From Shewanella donghaensis (GTDB lineage Bacteria; Pseudomonadota; Gammaproteobacteria; Enterobacterales; Shewanellaceae): a stretch of DNA of 64,000 nucleotides. The stretch is from positions 868,001-932,000 of the forward strand of contig NZ_CP041783.1 in assembly GCF_007567505.1 (NCBI RefSeq), written 5' to 3'. Both the position numbers and the translations under genes were made by a program. Below, in pieces: positions 52,237 to 61,830 of the stretch; position 1 is the first letter of the stretch, and each line of letters starts with the position of its first letter. The notes below the pieces were generated by a model. That model saw only the letters and a list, made by a program, of their open reading frames with translations. It made no database searches and was not told where the DNA came from.

Positions 52237-54714
52237 TTAGTCAATATAAAGCTTACCCAAGCGTAATAATGCTTCGCTATCATCCTTAATAACTAGCTGA
52301 TACATTTTTTCTTCTTTACTGTTTAACTTTAGTAAATAAGTGCCAGGCTTAAGTCCACTGATGGCAAACCGGCCGCTACGATTAGTGAAGAAATCTAAAA
52401 CTTCAAAATTCTTATCAGTTTGTGAAATGGCCTTACCAGCCAATAAACTGATAGGTTCGCCAGTTTGCTTGTCTATCAAAGATCCCATTGCAGTGATAAT
52501 GGCATCTGAACCTACTTTTAGTGCGTAACCTTGTTTAAAGCCCGGATTTAATGCGAATACACCTTCCCCTAAATCGTAACCCGGTGGTAAATCAGTTACA
52601 TCATAAGACAGCAGTTGCTCACTGTATGCAGGCAAATCTGGTACTACCATAGCGCCAAGGCCGTCAGAGTAGACTCTCGAACCTTCTTCTGACATATCAA
52701 CATCTATTCGATTAGTAGATAGATTTGAATAAGGTTTAATAATGGCAAAACTATCACCAATGGTTCGACCTATCGCAAAATTAGAACCTGAAAAAACCAA
52801 TGCCGACGAGAGTTCTGCGCGACTGAAATGACTACTTTTATCATCGCTAAAATCATTAAAGCGACTGGTATGTTGTACATTTAAACTGTATCTATTCGCA
52901 GTGTAATCAATGCCCGCTTCAAGGTTAGCATCGGTGTCTTGTGTGCGTTTTGCACCCACAAACATATTTATGCCGCCAGTTTTACCTATGCCGTGGAGGT
53001 AACTATATTCACTTTGCAACTCTTCGGTATCACTGCTGTAGCTACTCACCACACGAGATGAGTCACCAAAGGGCCAACTTAGCGTTAATAAGGCATTGAA
53101 TTCATTTTCATCATCTTCGCGCTCTTTGTGAGTTAACCTAACACTCCAAGTTGCCTCGGTATCGAATAAATCACCTGATAATGCGGGGCTAACGGTCCAA
53201 TAATCGCCTTGTTCTTCATACGCATCAACGTAGCTTAAGGTCAGGCTAACTCTTAGAGCCTGTGTTATCGATTGACTATATCTACCAGTAAAAAAGTTCC
53301 TGTTAACATTAAGTTCAGGCAGTAAGTTTATTGGGTTAGTCACGAAATCGTCTTGATCAGGAAATAAGTCATCAACTCGACTAAAAGATTCAGAAAAATA
53401 CTCATAAAAAAAGCTTAATTGTTTGTTAGACATATCCGGTTCAAAAACAACGTCAAAACCTAAACTCGCAGCCGCCCCGTCACCAATAACATCTTGATAG
53501 CTATAACCAAGATTAAAATCAAAAATACCTAAACCAGTGGCAAATAAACTGCGCTGACCGACCTGATACTGTTTCTCTGTGGCTTGAAAATTAACGCCTA
53601 ATGTCAAAGATGGCGAAACACCATACTCAAACATACCGCCTGTGATAAAAAGGTCATTGTCATATTTAAGTTCGTCAGCCTCTAATGCACTTGCCACACC
53701 TGAACTAAAAGCATATTCAAATTCACCAGGCTTAAGCAAATCCATCCCGGTAGCAATACTAAAGTTAATTCGTTCTTTACGACCATTTCGATCGGTTATG
53801 ACTAACTCAACATCACTCACTCCTTCTGCTAAAGGAATATCCTCAAGATTATAGGAGCCAGCACCTAAACTGAGCCTTTTAACCACAACGCCATCAATAA
53901 GTACATCAACTTCTGATGTGCGCTCTAAGGTGAATTGACGTGCTGCTGTAGGCCTAACATTACGCGTTGGTATGAGTGAAAAGTCTCGAGAAATACCAAA
54001 ACCTAGAAAATCGACACCGGCCTGAAATCCATTAGGCCGGCTATACATATCACCAAGCACCATACGAGTTCCCTGATCAGGAAAGTCGATGTTCAGTCGC
54101 GTTCCTTGACGAGAATAACCACCACCTCGGCCATCATAATGATTGTAGACACCTTCATACTCTAACAGCGCATTCTCGTAATTAAGTCCCGCTTCTACTA
54201 GGTGGTTATAATCAATCGTGCTTTTACTATCGTCACCTACGTTTTCAGTATTTGACGCTGATACATACAGGTTCATATAACCGCTTAGGGTTGAAGCATC
54301 AATATATCGACGGTTATTATTGCTTGCGGCAAAGGTCAAGCTGTTTACTTTTAACGCCTCTTCAGGCGCCTGCATTATCAATTCTAAAGTCGACATATCA
54401 AAAGTTAATATTAAACCTACCTTCGAAAAATCCACTTGATCTAATACATCATCCTGCTGCAATGCTGCTAGCGCCAGAAGTACTTCTGGGACTATGGAGT
54501 CAGCTAACAATGCCAACGTTGATGTTGCCGGTAGTTCAATATTTTGATCTGCTGTAATCGTTAACTCAACATCACCAATGGGACTATCTTGCAAGCGCAT
54601 TAAACTTTGCAGGTTAATATCTCGGCCTGTTGGATTTAAATTAACAGCCTCATCGGCCATAACAGGCAGTGATAACAAGCTCAAAAGTAAAAGAAGCGCT
54701 AAGGCCCTATTCAT
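52237..54714 (-). CDS. Divergent fimbrial outer-membrane usher
   Basis: This 825-residue outer-membrane protein has a signal peptide (cleavage near VMADE). An N-terminal domain precedes the barrel with GYMNLYVSAS, GFQAGVDFLGFGISRDFSLIPTRN and FTLERTSEVDVLIDGVVVKRLSLGAGSYNLEDIPLAEG (plug region). The long middle forms barrel strands. The C-terminal part has a carboxypeptidase-regulatory-like beta domain (TNRSGRFAISGLKPGTYLLKL). It belongs to the alternative usher branch rather than classic FimD. It should secrete and assemble the subunits encoded upstream. It starts 5 bp after the second chaperone gene. Confidence 0.85.
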   Translation of the reverse strand: MNRALALLLLLSLLSLPVMADEAVNLNPTGRDINLQSLMRLQDSPIGDVELTITADQNIELPATSTLALLADSIVPEVLLALAALQQDDVLDQVDFSKVGLILTFDMSTLELIMQAPEEALKVNSLTFAASNNNRRYIDASTLSGYMNLYVSASNTENVGDDSKSTIDYNHLVEAGLNYENALLEYEGVYNHYDGRGGGYSRQGTRLNIDFPDQGTRMVLGDMYSRPNGFQAGVDFLGFGISRDFSLIPTRNVRPTAARQFTLERTSEVDVLIDGVVVKRLSLGAGSYNLEDIPLAEGVSDVELVITDRNGRKERINFSIATGMDLLKPGEFEYAFSSGVASALEADELKYDNDLFITGGMFEYGVSPSLTLGVNFQATEKQYQVGQRSLFATGLGIFDFNLGYSYQDVIGDGAAASLGFDVVFEPDMSNKQLSFFYEYFSESFSRVDDLFPDQDDFVTNPINLLPELNVNRNFFTGRYSQSITQALRVSLTLSYVDAYEEQGDYWTVSPALSGDLFDTEATWSVRLTHKEREDDENEFNALLTLSWPFGDSSRVVSSYSSDTEELQSEYSYLHGIGKTGGINMFVGAKRTQDTDANLEAGIDYTANRYSLNVQHTSRFNDFSDDKSSHFSRAELSSALVFSGSNFAIGRTIGDSFAIIKPYSNLSTNRIDVDMSEEGSRVYSDGLGAMVVPDLPAYSEQLLSYDVTDLPPGYDLGEGVFALNPGFKQGYALKVGSDAIITAMGSLIDKQTGEPISLLAGKAISQTDKNFEVLDFFTNRSGRFAISGLKPGTYLLKLNSKEEKMYQLVIKDDSEALLRLGKLYID

Positions 54715-54719
54715 TGGTG

Positions 54720-55511
54720 TTATCGCCCTATGGGTGTAACAGCTAAGCTAAAGCCTGCTAACAAAGGCCGCTCTAACATAATTGACACATTGCGCTTAGC
54801 ATTAGGAGGAAAGAAGGTATTAATTTGATCTTTAATTAACGCTTCACCCTGTATTTGGATCTCAGTGCCGTCAACCTGGGTGATATCTAAACGATAATCG
54901 CTTAAATTGGCGTACTTGCTACCTTCATTTTCAATACTAAAATGCAATAAGGCACTATCAGGTACTTGCCCGCTCTCATTTGCTGGCACTTTTTGGGCTA
55001 TTGAGCTTTCATTAATTACCAGTATCGGTTCAAGGTCACCTGCTGAAACATGTACAGCAGCATTAAAGTGTACGAAAATTTTAACGCCACTTTTTTTTGC
55101 TGCGTCATTTTGTAATTGAGGTTGGCTAAAACGAATAAAATAACTTTGGGACTCGACTAAACGCTCTTCCCCTAACCATTGCACTCGAACAGACTGAACT
55201 GCACCAGGCGCTAAAACGATTGCTGGAGGGAATACTAATAAGTCGGAAGATGATTCTGGTATAACCTGGTAACTAACAACATCTGCAATAGTATTAAACT
55301 GAATTCGATTAATATCAATTTCGACGGGTAAGCTTACATTTGAATTATTTTTAACAACAAATTGTTGATAATTTGGGCTGCTATCGATAGAAAGCGCTGT
55401 AACCATAGGAGATATTTCAATGCCACTCACATTCTTGACCATTGAAATCATGAGAATACAGATCAAGCACGCATAAACAGCGATATTACCGCTTAGTGAA
55501 CTTCGACACAT
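54720..55511 (-). CDS. Periplasmic fimbrial chaperone, second copy
   Basis: This 263-residue protein (from ATG 55511, GGGAG upstream; the frame runs to 55649 but would overlap the previous gene) has a signal segment (AVYACLICILMISMVKNVSG) and two immunoglobulin-like domains. Motifs are QFVVKNNSNVSLPVEIDINRI, VFPPAIVLAPGAVQSVRVQWLG and SQSYFIRFSQPQL of the alternative chaperone family. It lies between the first chaperone and the usher. Two chaperones in one operon suggest that one serves the tip protein and one the shaft (inference). Confidence 0.8.
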   Translation of the reverse strand: MCRSSLSGNIAVYACLICILMISMVKNVSGIEISPMVTALSIDSSPNYQQFVVKNNSNVSLPVEIDINRIQFNTIADVVSYQVIPESSSDLLVFPPAIVLAPGAVQSVRVQWLGEERLVESQSYFIRFSQPQLQNDAAKKSGVKIFVHFNAAVHVSAGDLEPILVINESSIAQKVPANESGQVPDSALLHFSIENEGSKYANLSDYRLDITQVDGTEIQIQGEALIKDQINTFFPPNAKRNVSIMLERPLLAGFSLAVTPIGR

Positions 55512-55596
55512 AAAACTCCCTGTAACATCAAGTTTACTTTTGTTTAGACGATTAGCAGCACAAATTAATTGAAGAGATTCTGAATGACTTAGATAG

Positions 55597-56322
55597 TTAT
55601 TTAACGATGTTAATTTTAATATCAAGATTATCCATACTGAGCTTTTCAATAGGCTTAATGATTACAGTACGTGAAGAATTTGGTAAAAATAAATTGCCAC
55701 TAATAAGATCCGCAAGTTGCTCTTTATTTAGTTTTACTGATGTCGCACCATCACTTACAAGCCACTGTGTATGACTAAGACGCGTATAACTGTTACCTGA
55801 ATTATTGATGGTAATATGCCACTGTCCATCCTTTAAATTCATCTTTTCAACAGCTAAATTGGGTTTAGCATTGGCAGGTACAACATTAATCAAGGTATTG
55901 AAATTGACAGCCATACTGACTTGTGAAGCCGCTTGACCCTCTATATTCACGGGTACTTGTCGAAAACCAACACTGTATGCTTCAGATTGGGTAATATCAG
56001 GTTTTCCTAAATATCGCACCATCACAGCTTGCGAGCGTCCAGGCTTTAGCACTGCCGTCACCGGAATAATAAGTAAATCATCATCAGCGGGAATATATTC
56101 AACTTGACCTGATGCATTAATAATTAATTTTAGCGCCACCATTTCAACAGTTAAAGACTCACTATCATTGTTTTCAAGGCGCAAACTTAACTGAGCGTTT
56201 TTACCTATAGGCGCCATTTCTGCCACCATGGGTTGTACTTTATAAGCATTCGCGACTGGCGCTAACAACATTGTTGAAATACATACTAAAGCCAACAAAC
56301 CAATACTATTACTTTTTATCAT
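55597..56322 (-). CDS. Periplasmic fimbrial chaperone, first copy
   Basis: This 241-residue exported protein has a signal ending near PVANA-YK and two beta-sandwich domains. Typical segments are NAQLSLRLENNDSESLTVEMVALKL, VTAVLKPGRSQAVMVRYLGKPDITQSEAYSVGFRQVP (edge strand and subunit-binding region) and a C-terminal NNSGNSYTRLSHTQWL then NSSRTVIIKP. It folds and delivers pilin subunits to the usher. GGAAG precedes ATG. It is 73 bp after the major-subunit gene. Confidence 0.82.
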   Translation of the reverse strand: MIKSNSIGLLALVCISTMLLAPVANAYKVQPMVAEMAPIGKNAQLSLRLENNDSESLTVEMVALKLIINASGQVEYIPADDDLLIIPVTAVLKPGRSQAVMVRYLGKPDITQSEAYSVGFRQVPVNIEGQAASQVSMAVNFNTLINVVPANAKPNLAVEKMNLKDGQWHITINNSGNSYTRLSHTQWLVSDGATSVKLNKEQLADLISGNLFLPNSSRTVIIKPIEKLSMDNLDIKINIVK

Positions 56323-56395
56323 TTTTCACTTCCAAATAAATAGAATTAAACATGAGAGAGCTTGGCTCTCCCATGTTTTATTGACGTAATATCAA

Positions 56396-56887
56396 TTAGT
56401 TTGCCGCATCAATTTGTACTGTTAGCGTATCTGAATAACCACCAGACCACATTGCTCCACCAGTTGTTGCAAATGATAATGTTGCAACTGCACCACCTAA
56501 TAAGCCACCCGCTGAATAACTAGCATCAGTGTTGAATCCGTTTGTTCCAACACCACCTGGTGCAGCAAGCACTAGATCAGTGTATGAAGGAATCGATAAA
56601 GTCGCGGTATAAGGAAGAGACTGATCTTCTGCATCATCTGACTCTAAGCCACCTTCAGCACTGATCATTTGAATAGAAGCACCATCAACATCATTACACT
56701 CAACACCAAATGTAATATCAGACGCAGTAGCCGCGCTCGATACGATACCAAAATCGTTCAATTGAGTATTTAGACCTGTAACTTCACAAACTGCTGGCAC
56801 ATAGCCAACTAACTGAACATCACCGGCATTAGCTGCGCTTGCGAAAAGTGCTGTTAAAGATGCCGCAATTAAAGTAATCTTTCTCAT
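56396..56887 (-). CDS. Major fimbrial subunit (pilin)
   Basis: Starting at ATG 56887 (AAGGAG 8 bp before; the frame upstream to 57034 is not used) the protein has 163 residues, with signal peptide MRKITLIAASLTALFASAANA and a mature 142-residue pilin with two cysteines (ACEVTG-type VCEVTG and VECND) likely forming the pilin disulfide. Gly/Ala/Thr-rich strands and the C-terminal SGGYSDTLTVQIDAAN fit the acceptor groove and end strand. A strong ribosome site and gene order before the chaperones suggest that it is the shaft subunit. Confidence 0.82.
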   Translation of the reverse strand: MRKITLIAASLTALFASAANAGDVQLVGYVPAVCEVTGLNTQLNDFGIVSSAATASDITFGVECNDVDGASIQMISAEGGLESDDAEDQSLPYTATLSIPSYTDLVLAAPGGVGTNGFNTDASYSAGGLLGGAVATLSFATTGGAMWSGGYSDTLTVQIDAAN

Positions 56888-56981
56888 TGTAAAACTCCTT
56901 GTAATATTTAAGATTGGTTTTTTACTTCGCCGACCGGTTCTTACCAACTGGTCGGCAACATTCTCCTCCTGGAGAAATTCA

Positions 56982-57506
56982 TTAAATCCCCTGCATCGTA
57001 ATATTGGGATAAACCTCAATATGCAGAACATCATTATATTGTCCGGCGAACACCAACGCTTCAGGCAAGCTAATATCTAAACTAGCTGATGTAGTGAATG
57101 GAATCTCTTCCCCTGCACTAAACCTTTTTTCTTGCTCTATTTCAACGCTATTGGCGGTCATTCTAAATTGTATCGATTCAATTTTTAGCTCTATGTCATA
57201 AGCTGCTACAACGGCACTTTCGCCCTCAGTGTGACTTAACTTCAACCCACCATTTTCAGAACGTAGTGCAACCATCATTGTTTGATTGCAATCTATTGCA
57301 ATATTCGCGGTATGCGCTAATTGCTGACTAAAATCGAAACTTGAGCTTGCCGGTATTGTTATCTCACATTTATCTTCGATGACACCTGAAAGAGCTAACG
57401 TGAGAGATTCTTCAGCCTCTGTGGCTGTAATACCGCAAACACTGTGTAAAAAGAGGAAAACAGCGGTATATTTAACAAAACGCATATTCCTTATTTTTAC
57501 ACTCAT
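56982..57506 (-). CDS. Minor fimbrial subunit candidate
   Basis: This 174-residue protein has a signal sequence (FVKYTAVFLFLHSVCGITATEA) and a pilin-like mature domain with paired cysteines (KCEITI, IDCNQ), beta-strand alternation and a C-terminal AGQYNDVLHIEVYPNI matching the G-strand pattern of the major subunit (SGGYSDTLTVQIDAAN). It is the first gene of the fimbrial operon and is probably a minor or base subunit. Start ATG 57506 has AGGGA upstream; an internal ATG at 57485 is possible. Confidence 0.75.
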   Translation of the reverse strand: MSVKIRNMRFVKYTAVFLFLHSVCGITATEAEESLTLALSGVIEDKCEITIPASSSFDFSQQLAHTANIAIDCNQTMMVALRSENGGLKLSHTEGESAVVAAYDIELKIESIQFRMTANSVEIEQEKRFSAGEEIPFTTSASLDISLPEALVFAGQYNDVLHIEVYPNITMQGI

Positions 57507-58020
57507 ATTAATATCCCTATTTCGTAGGTTCGAATTCGATAATGTTTAAACCGTCCGACCTATTCAATTTATGGCAGTAATTATTGCAGCAATGCCGATT
57601 AAGACAATATGAATTCAAGCATGAAGTTTGAGGTAAGCATTCATACTAACCAATTTTTCCCTCATACTTTCTCATACTTCCTCAGTCTTAATTTACTTAC
57701 AAATAAAACTAACGACTTATTAATAGTGTGAATATGCGGAATTAATAATCCAAACAGACTTATTTTAGAATGGTTTAGTATGAGGCTAACAAAGATAATA
57801 ATGAGTAGCGGCGTTGAGTTAATACGTGTAGTACACTGCTACCGAACCTCTAGATTAGCCAGCTATGATCTGGATGGGTGAGATGTATTAGTTCGAGGTG
57901 GTAATCTTTTTTGAAAATGGCGTGAATACTTTTAAAATGGCGTAAGATTTTTTAAAAAGACGAAAAGATTATGGCGAGTGATTTATATTTGATGAATACC
58001 ATTCAATCACATATTAATCA
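57507..58020. other. Leader region of the fimbrial operon
   Basis: This 514-bp region has no convincing gene. It includes a pair of near-direct repeats (CTCATACTTTCTCA and CTCATACTTCCTCA at about 57662-57682) and is likely to carry the fimbrial operon promoter. Confidence 0.5.
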
Positions 58021-58917
58021 TCAATGACTGGCTAAACAGGTTTTATTGCGCCCTGTATTCTTGGCATTGTATAAAGCATCGTCTGATAATTTTAAAAGCA
58101 TGTCAAAATCGACTTCTTCAAGCTTACGGGTGACAACTAAACCAATACTGACAGTAATATTAATGTCATCTATTGATGTTGTTTCAATCATTGTTCTTAT
58201 TTTTTCGCTTAATTTGAGCGCTTGTTCCACATCGACATCTTGCAGTAAAATCACGAACTCTTCACCACCTACCCTTGCCAGTATATCGTTCGCACGTAAC
58301 TCTTGAGTGAACATTTCAGCAATACTGGTTAATACCAGATCGCCTTTTTGATGCCCATAGGTATCATTTACCTTCTTGAAAAAATCCACATCTATAGAAA
58401 GTAGTGCAAAGGTTGATAAGGTTCGGGTCACTTGATAAATCACTTTATTAACTTGAGCTTGTAGTTCTCGTCGGTTTAATAATCCCGTCAATGGATCTGT
58501 TGTTGCGAGGTCAAATAACGCTTGTGATTGCTGTTCCAGTTTTTCGTTGGCTTTTAATAGCTCACTATGCAGCTTATCTCTGTTGGCACACATATAAAGT
58601 GACCAATAAGACTCGCCTTGTTGGCCCAATTTAATATTGGCTACCACAGGTATTTTTTGGCCATTATCGCCAATCCAGGTTATCTGTACTTCTTGTACTT
58701 CTGATTCATTGATAAGCAATGGGTAAATGTAACTATCAATAAAAATATTAGAGGCTTTGCTAATATATTCAGAAATTGAACTCTCAACTAATTGCGCTTC
58801 TGTTTTGTCACTTAAGTTACAAATATAGGCATTACAAAAGGTAATTTTTCTATGTTTGTTAACGATTAAATGCCCTGAACAAAAGTTATCAAGTTCTTGC
58901 AAGTTGCCTTGGGTCAT
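58021..58917 (-). CDS. PAS-GGDEF diguanylate cyclase
   Basis: This protein (298 residues from ATG 58917; a TTG at 58932 would overlap the previous gene) has an N-terminal PAS domain (about 10-115), a short coiled linker (LLKANEKLEQQSQALFDL) and a GGDEF domain with DPLTGLLNRREL, DVDFFKKVNDTYGHQKGD and active-site GGEEFVILL. RAND, five residues before GGEEF, is an inhibitory-site RxxD, so product inhibition is expected. It should make c-di-GMP. The preceding gene encodes an RsbQ-like hydrolase, so the PAS domain is probably the partner that senses that protein (inference). Confidence 0.93.
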   Translation of the reverse strand: MTQGNLQELDNFCSGHLIVNKHRKITFCNAYICNLSDKTEAQLVESSISEYISKASNIFIDSYIYPLLINESEVQEVQITWIGDNGQKIPVVANIKLGQQGESYWSLYMCANRDKLHSELLKANEKLEQQSQALFDLATTDPLTGLLNRRELQAQVNKVIYQVTRTLSTFALLSIDVDFFKKVNDTYGHQKGDLVLTSIAEMFTQELRANDILARVGGEEFVILLQDVDVEQALKLSEKIRTMIETTSIDDINITVSIGLVVTRKLEEVDFDMLLKLSDDALYNAKNTGRNKTCLASH

Positions 58918-58921
58918 ATTG

Positions 58922-59725
58922 CTATGACTCAATAAACTTGATAACTGCTGGCATAATGTCTTGATGATTTGTCATGTGCAAACAATGACCTTCTGCTTCG
59001 ACAATAATCAGTTCGCTATCAGCTATATTATCAGCCATGTATTGCCCAACACTGACACTAGCCAATGCATCTGAGGAGCTCTGTAATATCTGAACTGGAC
59101 AAGATATATTTTTCAGCATGTCACGATGATCAGAAAAGAAGGTCGCTTTAGCAAAAGTTTTGGCCACTACAGGGTCAGTACTACAAAAACTGCCAGATAA
59201 TTCACCAATAAGTTCTTGTGATTGCGATGTACCCATCACCAGTGGCGCTAAATAATTGGCCCAACCAATGTAATTTTTATCCATCAGTTCTATTAACTCT
59301 TCTAAGTCACTCCTATCAAAACCCCCTTCATATTCTGGAGGGAAATTTAAAAAACATGGTGATGGACAAACCATAATGATTTTATTGATGATTTGAGGTA
59401 TTTCTATGGCTGCAATAGACGCAATAATGGAGCTAACAGAGTGAGCAAAAACAGTGACATCTTTTAATTTAAGCTCAGCGATAATATCAATGATGTCTTT
59501 GGCATAGCCTTCTAGGCTTGAGTATTGCTCTTTTGAATAATCAGTTAATAAAGAGTTACCTGAACCGACGTAATCAAATAATACGATTTGATAGTGCGCT
59601 TCTAAAGACGGTAAGAGAAAACGCCACATATTTTGATCACAGCCAAATCCATGTGCCAGCAATAAGGTAGGTGCATTATTTTTACCTAGCACTTTGACAT
59701 TGTTGCGTTTTGTTACCATATCCAT
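58922..59725 (-). CDS. RsbQ-like alpha/beta-fold hydrolase
   Basis: This 267-residue alpha/beta hydrolase resembles Bacillus RsbQ and plant D14/KAI2: LLAHGFGCDQNMWRFLLPSL (oxyanion segment), YVGSGNS, nucleophile Ser in FAHSVSSII, Asp in QSSSDALASVSVG and His in EGHCLHM. RsbQ activates the PAS-containing phosphatase RsbP through a small-molecule step. Here the downstream gene, 4 bp away, encodes PAS-GGDEF, which suggests a cognate receptor and c-di-GMP output. No signal peptide is present, so it acts in the cytoplasm. Metabolic hydrolase activity is the alternative. Confidence 0.85.
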   Translation of the reverse strand: MDMVTKRNNVKVLGKNNAPTLLLAHGFGCDQNMWRFLLPSLEAHYQIVLFDYVGSGNSLLTDYSKEQYSSLEGYAKDIIDIIAELKLKDVTVFAHSVSSIIASIAAIEIPQIINKIIMVCPSPCFLNFPPEYEGGFDRSDLEELIELMDKNYIGWANYLAPLVMGTSQSQELIGELSGSFCSTDPVVAKTFAKATFFSDHRDMLKNISCPVQILQSSSDALASVSVGQYMADNIADSELIIVEAEGHCLHMTNHQDIMPAVIKFIES

Positions 59726-59951
59726 ATTAATAAATTCCTGGTCGATGTGAGCTTACGACTAAATGAAGATTAATTATATTAACCTACTTTATAGGCTCCT
59801 AGGTAATAAAAAACCAAGTAACAAAGGAACCATAAAGTATTGCTTGAAAGTACTTTAACTGGAGAGACTCACTTTCCCTTTTTAAAGCTCTTTAAGCAGC
59901 TTTTTAATCTCTCCATAACAGCCCAGTGAAACTGATGAATAATGATTAAGC

Positions 59952-61001
59952 TTAAATAGACAACACAATTTTACCGACATGATTTTTTTGTATAAATGCT
60001 TGTTGTGCAGCATTAATATCAACCAAGGGGAAAGTCTTAGCCACTAATGGTTTTATTTTTCCTTGCTCGATATAGGTTATTAATTTTGCAAATACTTCTG
60101 AATTAAGCACAGTACAACCAAAAAAGCTCAGATCTTTTAAATACAAGGTACTCACATCGAATTCAACTAATGCGCCACCAATGGCCCCAGAAACGGCATA
60201 ACGACTTCCTGGTTTTAATAAATGTAAAAACTGCGGCCACTGCTTACCTGCCACCAAATCAATAACGACATCAATGCTATTTTCACCTAATGTTGCAACC
60301 AATTCGGCCTCCCGATCGATAACTCGATCAGCCCCCAATGATAACAACTGTTGATTTTTACTTGGGCTAGTAATCGCAATAACATACGCGCCACGGGCCT
60401 TGGCAAGTTGAACTGCCGCAGAGCCCACACCACCTGAAGCGCCAGAAATTAGAACTCTGTCCTTATATGTAACATTGGCACGGGTTAGCATATTCTCAGC
60501 CGTCGAATATGAACAAGGAAATGACGCTAATTCAATATCAGACAAGTTACTGTTTATCGCATATGCATGTTTAGCCGCTACTCTGGTATATTCAGCAAAA
60601 CCCCCATCACATTCAGATCCAAAATACCAAGGTGACACTAATGCTTGGTCATTGGCATGATTGAGGCATGGTTCTACTAGCACGCGTTCGCCGATTCGTT
60701 TTTGACACACGTTCTCACCCACCGCCACGATAATGCCACAAACATCAGCCCCTTGAATTCGCGGAAAAACTAAAGCATTACCAGACCAACTAGCGTCTGA
60801 TGTCACACCATCATGTTTTGAATACCAGGCTTCACGAGTATTAATATCGGTATTGTTGACACCCGCAGCAGAAACACGAATTAATACATCATCTAAACCC
60901 GGTAAAGGCACTGGAATATCATCACGATATTGAAGCATTTCAGCACTGCCATGCCCTAGTAATTGGACACCTTTCATGTGTTTAGGCATGTTTGTAATCA
61001 T
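59952..61001 (-). CDS. Zinc-independent MDR alcohol dehydrogenase / quinone oxidoreductase-like
   Basis: This 349-residue medium-chain dehydrogenase has a GroES-like N-terminal domain (VSAAGVNNTDINTRE near residue 50, GADVCGIIVAVGENV near 85, GERVLVEPC) and a Rossmann domain with ISGASGGVGSAAVQLAKARGAYVIA near 185 and a Ser/Arg pocket of NADPH-dependent enzymes. It likely reduces quinones, enones or aldehydes. Its start overlaps the end of the TetR gene by 4 bp, so it is the likely target of that regulator. Confidence 0.9.
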   Translation of the reverse strand: MITNMPKHMKGVQLLGHGSAEMLQYRDDIPVPLPGLDDVLIRVSAAGVNNTDINTREAWYSKHDGVTSDASWSGNALVFPRIQGADVCGIIVAVGENVCQKRIGERVLVEPCLNHANDQALVSPWYFGSECDGGFAEYTRVAAKHAYAINSNLSDIELASFPCSYSTAENMLTRANVTYKDRVLISGASGGVGSAAVQLAKARGAYVIAITSPSKNQQLLSLGADRVIDREAELVATLGENSIDVVIDLVAGKQWPQFLHLLKPGSRYAVSGAIGGALVEFDVSTLYLKDLSFFGCTVLNSEVFAKLITYIEQGKIKPLVAKTFPLVDINAAQQAFIQKNHVGKIVLSI

Positions 61002-61531
61002 GATTTGTTCTCCAATTTAGGCTGTTCTAACAGCGTTAATAACGTCTGTCTAGCAGACATCACAGCTTGATGACCTAAGATCGGCCATGCGCTTGAAACA
61101 CCTTCATGGAGTAAAAATAGCGCAGTAGAAAGATCGTCTCTTTGACTTTGTTGACCTAAGAATTGCTCAACTTCAATTTTATGCTGTTTTACCGCCGAAC
61201 CAATGAATGCATTATCTGGAAAAGCAGCTATCGCATTCATTGAAAGACAGCCATGTGGCGCATATTCTTTCATCCATTGTTCTAAGCGATCAAAAATATA
61301 CAGAACAGCGGCTGCACCACATGATGGCGCGTCATAAAGTAAAAAAGAAAGGTATCTTTGATGACGATATTGCAAGGCAGCAACTATCATCACTTCTTTA
61401 GATGGGTAATGTTTATACAGAGTTCTTAAGCTAACATTACATGCTGTTCTAAGTTTTGACACACTCGGTTCAGCAAAACCGTAAAGACTGAATGCCTCTT
61501 CAAGGCTCGCGGCAATTTGTTCTTTAAACAT
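60998..61531 (-). CDS. TetR-family transcriptional regulator
   Basis: This 177-residue protein has an N-terminal TetR helix-turn-helix (AASLEEAFSLYGFAEPSVSKLRTACNVSLRTLYKHYPSKEVMIVAAL) and a helical ligand domain (SFLLYDAPSCGAAAVLYIFDRLEQWM, GCLSMNAIAAFP). It is slightly short for the family. It overlaps the dehydrogenase gene by 4 bp. A 46-bp palindrome 12-57 bp upstream holds two nested operator-like sites, so it almost surely represses its own operon. An aldehyde or quinone-type inducer is a guess from the partner enzyme. Confidence 0.92.
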   Translation of the reverse strand: MFKEQIAASLEEAFSLYGFAEPSVSKLRTACNVSLRTLYKHYPSKEVMIVAALQYRHQRYLSFLLYDAPSCGAAAVLYIFDRLEQWMKEYAPHGCLSMNAIAAFPDNAFIGSAVKQHKIEVEQFLGQQSQRDDLSTALFLLHEGVSSAWPILGHQAVMSARQTLLTLLEQPKLENKS

Positions 61532-61542
61532 AATAACTCAAC

Positions 61543-61588
61543 GGGTAGAATGAATACTCTACCCGATAGTAGAGTATTCATTCTACCC
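61543..61588. promoter_or_regulatory. 46-bp palindrome, double TetR operator candidate
   Basis: Perfect 20-bp arms (61543-61562 and 61569-61588) surround CCGATA. Each arm itself is an imperfect dyad of the form GTAGA...TCTAC, the shape of a TetR-family operator, giving two sites in opposite orientation. It lies directly upstream of the TetR gene. Confidence 0.88.
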
Positions 61589-61830
61589 ATGTCAATTAAC
61601 TTACTTTATTTTGAGAAGTACCTCATCAGATTTGCATTTAAGATCACACACATAATTTGTGAATGTAGCTGTTATAAAAATGATGTTGAATAATCACTTC
61701 ATCGTTCGAAGGCAAGACGTCACAGAAATAACTAGCCTTGCAGAGACAAACCTGGTTCACTCATCTTTTAAACAGCAATTTTGAAATACTGGTTTCGCTA
61801 TATAAGCTTTCGTTATAACAGCTTTGAAAA

